Shown here: piece after piece, positions 34,075 to 35,207 of the stretch | Position numbering within the stretch: position 1 is the first letter of the stretch | Layout of the letters: each line of letters opens with the position of its first letter | Source of the DNA: Chlorobaculum sp. 24CR | GTDB lineage: Bacteria > Bacteroidota > Chlorobiia > Chlorobiales > Chlorobiaceae | NCBI RefSeq assembly: GCF_004118635.1 | Contig: NZ_SDGU01000030.1 | Span: forward strand, 1-35,207 | Length of the DNA stretch: 35,207 bases | Direction of reading: 5' to 3' | Notes under the pieces: generated by a model | What the model was told of the DNA's origin: nothing | Databases searched by the model: none | What the model saw: only the letters and a program-made list of their open reading frames with translations | Made by a program: the position numbers and the translations under genes

Positions 34075-34229
34075 CGGTTCGCAATTTTATTAAACAATAA
34101 GTGACAATGTAGTTGTTTTTGTACAGAAATCCTAATTTGGGATACAGTGCTTATTTAAGGTATTATCAAGCTATGGGTTAACTTGTCAGGAATTAACGTT
34201 TTTTGCTTTCATGTATCAGTTGGGTCAAA
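34075..34229. promoter_or_regulatory. Divergent control region of the second R-M system
   Basis: This AT-rich stretch of about 155 bp separates the methylase from the controller and nuclease genes. GTTAAC at 34177-34182 and ATTAAC at 34192-34197 are spaced 15 bp apart about 40 bp before the controller ATG and are candidates for a controller-protein operator. Assignment to promoter elements is uncertain. Confidence 0.35.
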
Positions 34230-34481
34230 ATGGCTAAAAGTCTGCACAAAAAAGAGTATCAGGTGTTTCTGGCACAACTTTACCGGTTGAGGGTCGGTTC
34301 CGGATTACGCCAAAAAGATATTGCAGAAAAGCTTGGTGTTCCTCAGTCCTACGTTAGTAAAATTGAAAGCGGAGAAAGAAGGATTGATCTTATTGAATTG
34401 AAAGAGTATTGTGAGGCTTTGGGAAGTGATTTAGGTGAGTTTATTTCAAATTATGAACAATCATTAAATGATCGCCAATAG
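34230..34481 (+). CDS. Cro/C1-type HTH controller protein
   Basis: This 83-aa protein (start ATG at 34230) is a single XRE-type helix-turn-helix: LYRLRVGSGLRQKDIAEKLG, then VPQSYVSKIESGERRIDLIE. The C-terminal part is a short helix, ALGSDLGEFISNYEQSL. A TTG-started version would begin at 34203, but MAKSLHKKEY is the more natural start. Its end overlaps the nuclease gene by 14 bp. Controller proteins of R-M systems delay nuclease synthesis until methylation is done. The position between the divergent methylase and nuclease fits that role. Confidence 0.82.
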   Translation: MAKSLHKKEYQVFLAQLYRLRVGSGLRQKDIAEKLGVPQSYVSKIESGERRIDLIELKEYCEALGSDLGEFISNYEQSLNDRQ

Positions 34482-35193
34482 TGATTTTACCGGTCTTGAT
34501 TTAGAATTCTGGTCTAACATTAAATTGTTAAATCAACGACTTGGCTATGTTGTTCGGAGAAAAAATACAAATCAAGGAGCGGTTTTTTTGATTCCTGCTG
34601 TTGAAGAGGTGTTGGCTGTTTTTAACGATGATGATTTAGATTACAGCAGAATTATTCATAATGGCGTCTGGACAGATTTTGGACAGCTTATTGTGGATTA
34701 TTTAAGCTATAGAGGTCAGGTTTTAATCAGAGATGTTGAACCCAATCTCATGAATGCAGAAGAGGCGCGTAAAGTATTTGTTGATTTGAAAGGCCGTCTT
34801 GATCCAAAATGTCCAATTCCTGATAATAAGCAAAGTGGAGATAAAAAGGCTCCAGCTTACTTTACAGGAATTATTAATATGATAATCGAGGCTCATGCGC
34901 AGGGTTTGCCATGTGATTATGATCCTCGCGAGTTGACATCGATAACAGCTCAGGGTTTTCCCGTGAGAACCTTGTCGAGAAGAGTTGACGGAGCATTTCC
35001 GGGGCCGATCAATCCTCATGCCATATGGGAGATAAAAGAGTATTATTATACGACCACATTCGGGAGTCGAGTAGCCGATGGGGTTTATGAAACAATGCTT
35101 GATGGATTTGAGTTAAATCTCTATGGGATATATTCCCCGAAGCTCTGCTTCGTTAAAGATAAAAGTGTAATAATTGAGCACATATATTCATAA
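34468..35193 (+). CDS. Probable type II restriction endonuclease
   Basis: This 241-aa protein is not of a family I can name, but it sits in the nuclease position of an R-M system. TLSRRVDGAFPGPINPHAIW followed by EIKEYYYTTTFGSRVADGVY gives a PD-(D/E)xK-like pair (VDG ... EIK). LIVDYLSYRGQVLIRDVE and FTGIINMIIEAHAQGLPCDY are unassigned. The start at ATG 34468 overlaps the controller gene. The gene is AT-rich and ends 14 bp before the window edge. The 15-base palindrome CGAAGCTCTGCTTCG, also seen at 67-81, lies inside its coding end. Cleavage site unknown. Confidence 0.72.
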   Translation: MIANSDFTGLDLEFWSNIKLLNQRLGYVVRRKNTNQGAVFLIPAVEEVLAVFNDDDLDYSRIIHNGVWTDFGQLIVDYLSYRGQVLIRDVEPNLMNAEEARKVFVDLKGRLDPKCPIPDNKQSGDKKAPAYFTGIINMIIEAHAQGLPCDYDPRELTSITAQGFPVRTLSRRVDGAFPGPINPHAIWEIKEYYYTTTFGSRVADGVYETMLDGFELNLYGIYSPKLCFVKDKSVIIEHIYS

Positions 35194-35207
35194 AAGTCAT
35201 AATGTAT

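Overview
The window looks like chromosomal DNA from a green sulfur bacterium (Chlorobiaceae), with Chlorobaculum as my best guess. This rests on overall character: a GC-rich backbone, ATGA-coupled operons and many short palindromic intergenic repeats. No marker gene fixes the taxon. Most of the window is a defence and genome-conflict island in which one housekeeping-type operon (Mrp antiporter) and a few ordinary genes are embedded.

Region 1 (1-8 kb, minus strand) is a complete type I Wadjet operon, jetA-jetB-jetC-jetD, which encodes an SMC-like anti-plasmid complex. It is followed by a TacA/TacT-type antitoxin-toxin pair. Beyond that pair lies a second, orphan copy of the jetD 3' end, so the toxin pair sits between two jetD tails. 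Region 2 (8.2-10.8 kb, plus) is a BsuBI/PstI-family type II restriction-modification pair. Region 3 (11.0-15.2 kb, plus) is a SNF2 helicase with a SWIM zinc-finger partner, followed by degraded sequence that includes a frameshifted iron-containing alcohol dehydrogenase relic on the minus strand.

Region 4 (16.0-18.9 kb) is strikingly AT-rich and carries one 708-aa protein with an ACT-like N-terminus and a TIR-like C-terminal domain. It is the best candidate here for an undescribed defence effector. It is followed by the left part of an IS3-type element that has cut off the N-terminus of a sigma-54 activator. Region 5 (20.0-27.2 kb) holds an NmrA-like SDR protein and the full mrpABCDEFG cation/proton antiporter operon. 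About 400 bp of palindromic repeats separate mrpA from mrpB, and another repeat cluster follows mrpG.

Region 6 (27.5-32.7 kb) has a giant three-part protein: metallophosphoesterase, NACHT NTPase, and an FGE/C-type-lectin domain. Its extreme C-terminus has the codon pattern of a diversity-generating-retroelement variable region. It is followed by a VapBC pair, a tiny ArsA-HSP20-like protein and a YidB/DUF937 protein. Region 7 (32.7-35.2 kb) has a probable frameshifted hypothetical gene and a second restriction-modification system: a D12-class adenine methylase divergent from an HTH controller and a PD-(D/E)xK nuclease. These AT-rich genes again suggest transfer.

Together the island combines plasmid clearance (Wadjet), DNA modification and cleavage (two R-M systems), toxin-antitoxin addiction (two modules) and probable abortive-infection sensors (ACT-TIR and MPE-NACHT-FGE). 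All family assignments come from reading motifs by eye. No database search was run.
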